DNA of 64,000 nucleotides from Enterovibrio baiacu (GTDB lineage Bacteria > Pseudomonadota > Gammaproteobacteria > Enterobacterales > Vibrionaceae): contig NZ_SCHN01000007.1 in NCBI RefSeq assembly GCF_004120195.1, forward strand, positions 62,001 to 126,000, given 5' to 3'. The translations under genes and the position numbers were made by a program. Within the stretch, counting starts at the first letter, position 1; each line of letters begins with the position of its first letter. The notes below the pieces were generated by a model. That model made no database searches, was not told the DNA's origin, and saw only the letters and a program-made list of their open reading frames with translations. Shown here one piece after another: positions 63,904 to 64,000 of this stretch.

Positions 63904-64000
63904 TATTCTGCTGTCCAACCTCCGTCTACTTTCAATGACGATCCCGTCACCATCCCCGATGCGCTGGAAGCGAGGTAAAGCACTGCGCCCATTAAATCTT
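63903..64000 (-). CDS. SDR-family oxidoreductase (5' part outside window)
   Basis: Only the last 31 codons are visible. They end YLASSASGMVTGSSLKVDGG followed by WTAE and the stop, the typical C-terminus of short-chain dehydrogenases/reductases. The stop overlaps the LacI start codon. It should oxidise an alcohol intermediate with NAD or NADP. Confidence 0.8.
   Translation of the reverse strand, partial: DLMGAVLYLASSASGMVTGSSLKVDGGWTAE

Overview
The window looks like chromosomal DNA of a marine gammaproteobacterium of the Vibrionaceae, perhaps close to Grimontia or Enterovibrio. This is an inference from gene content: a yohJ-yohK-cdd block, purT under PurR-like operators, a LexA-controlled sulA-like gene, a class II ribonucleotide reductase split as in Pseudomonas (NrdJa/NrdJb), a tandem glycine riboswitch before an AGCS symporter, and membrane-bound ToxR/TcpP-type regulators. 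No phage, transposase, rRNA or CRISPR was seen. One tRNA (Cys) is present.

Layout. 1-15.8 kb is mostly housekeeping: an acyltransferase (cut by the window edge), an LpxH-like phosphoesterase, YcbL-like hydrolase, an APC amino acid permease, SulA, thiopurine methyltransferase, PurT, an EamA exporter, Cdd/YohK/YohJ, a small ToxR-like protein, SbcB, and a lipoprotein plus coiled-coil protein pair. 15.8-26 kb has a diguanylate cyclase, a TauD-type dioxygenase and a complete peptide ABC importer with two paralogous binding proteins. 26-32.7 kb has NnrS with a probable NsrR site, a YafJ-like amidotransferase, an exported RelA/SpoT-domain protein, a 2OG-Fe dioxygenase, a MipA-like outer membrane protein and AzoR. 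32.8-39.5 kb has NrdJb/NrdJa with two NrdR boxes, tRNA-Cys, a HAD hydrolase and the riboswitch-controlled AGCS symporter. 39.8-46 kb has a membrane-anchored J-domain protein, an amidase-fold protein lacking two catalytic residues, a RecQ-type helicase and a TcpP/TcpH-like pair.

The most unusual region is 47.0-56.1 kb. A plus-strand operon encodes a stand-alone acyl carrier protein, a ketosynthase with intact Cys-His-His, a FabZ-like dehydratase, two GNAT acyltransferases and a CPBP intramembrane protease. It faces a minus-strand block encoding a 40-residue Pro-rich, Lys-rich peptide ending in a Cys-Cys-containing tail, a one-polypeptide ABC exporter, and a MacA/MacB-like three-gene exporter. 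My reading is a small biosynthetic locus in which a dedicated acyl chain is built on the ACP and attached by a GNAT enzyme to the ribosomal peptide or another amine, followed by proteolysis and export. I do not recognise it as a described system.

56.5-64 kb is a single minus-strand catabolic operon: SDR (cut by the window edge), LacI regulator, SnoaL-like protein, bicupin, alpha/beta hydrolase, RraA-like protein and a DctP-DctQ-DctM TRAP transporter. The genes from the SDR to the RraA-like protein are mostly coupled by TAATG or ATGA overlaps. They probably import and break down one carboxylated, perhaps aromatic, substrate.

Four intergenic stretches carry short head-to-tail repeats built on variants of one CTCG-containing 7-8 bp unit (26045, 31805, 31934 and 36315), an unexplained recurrent feature.
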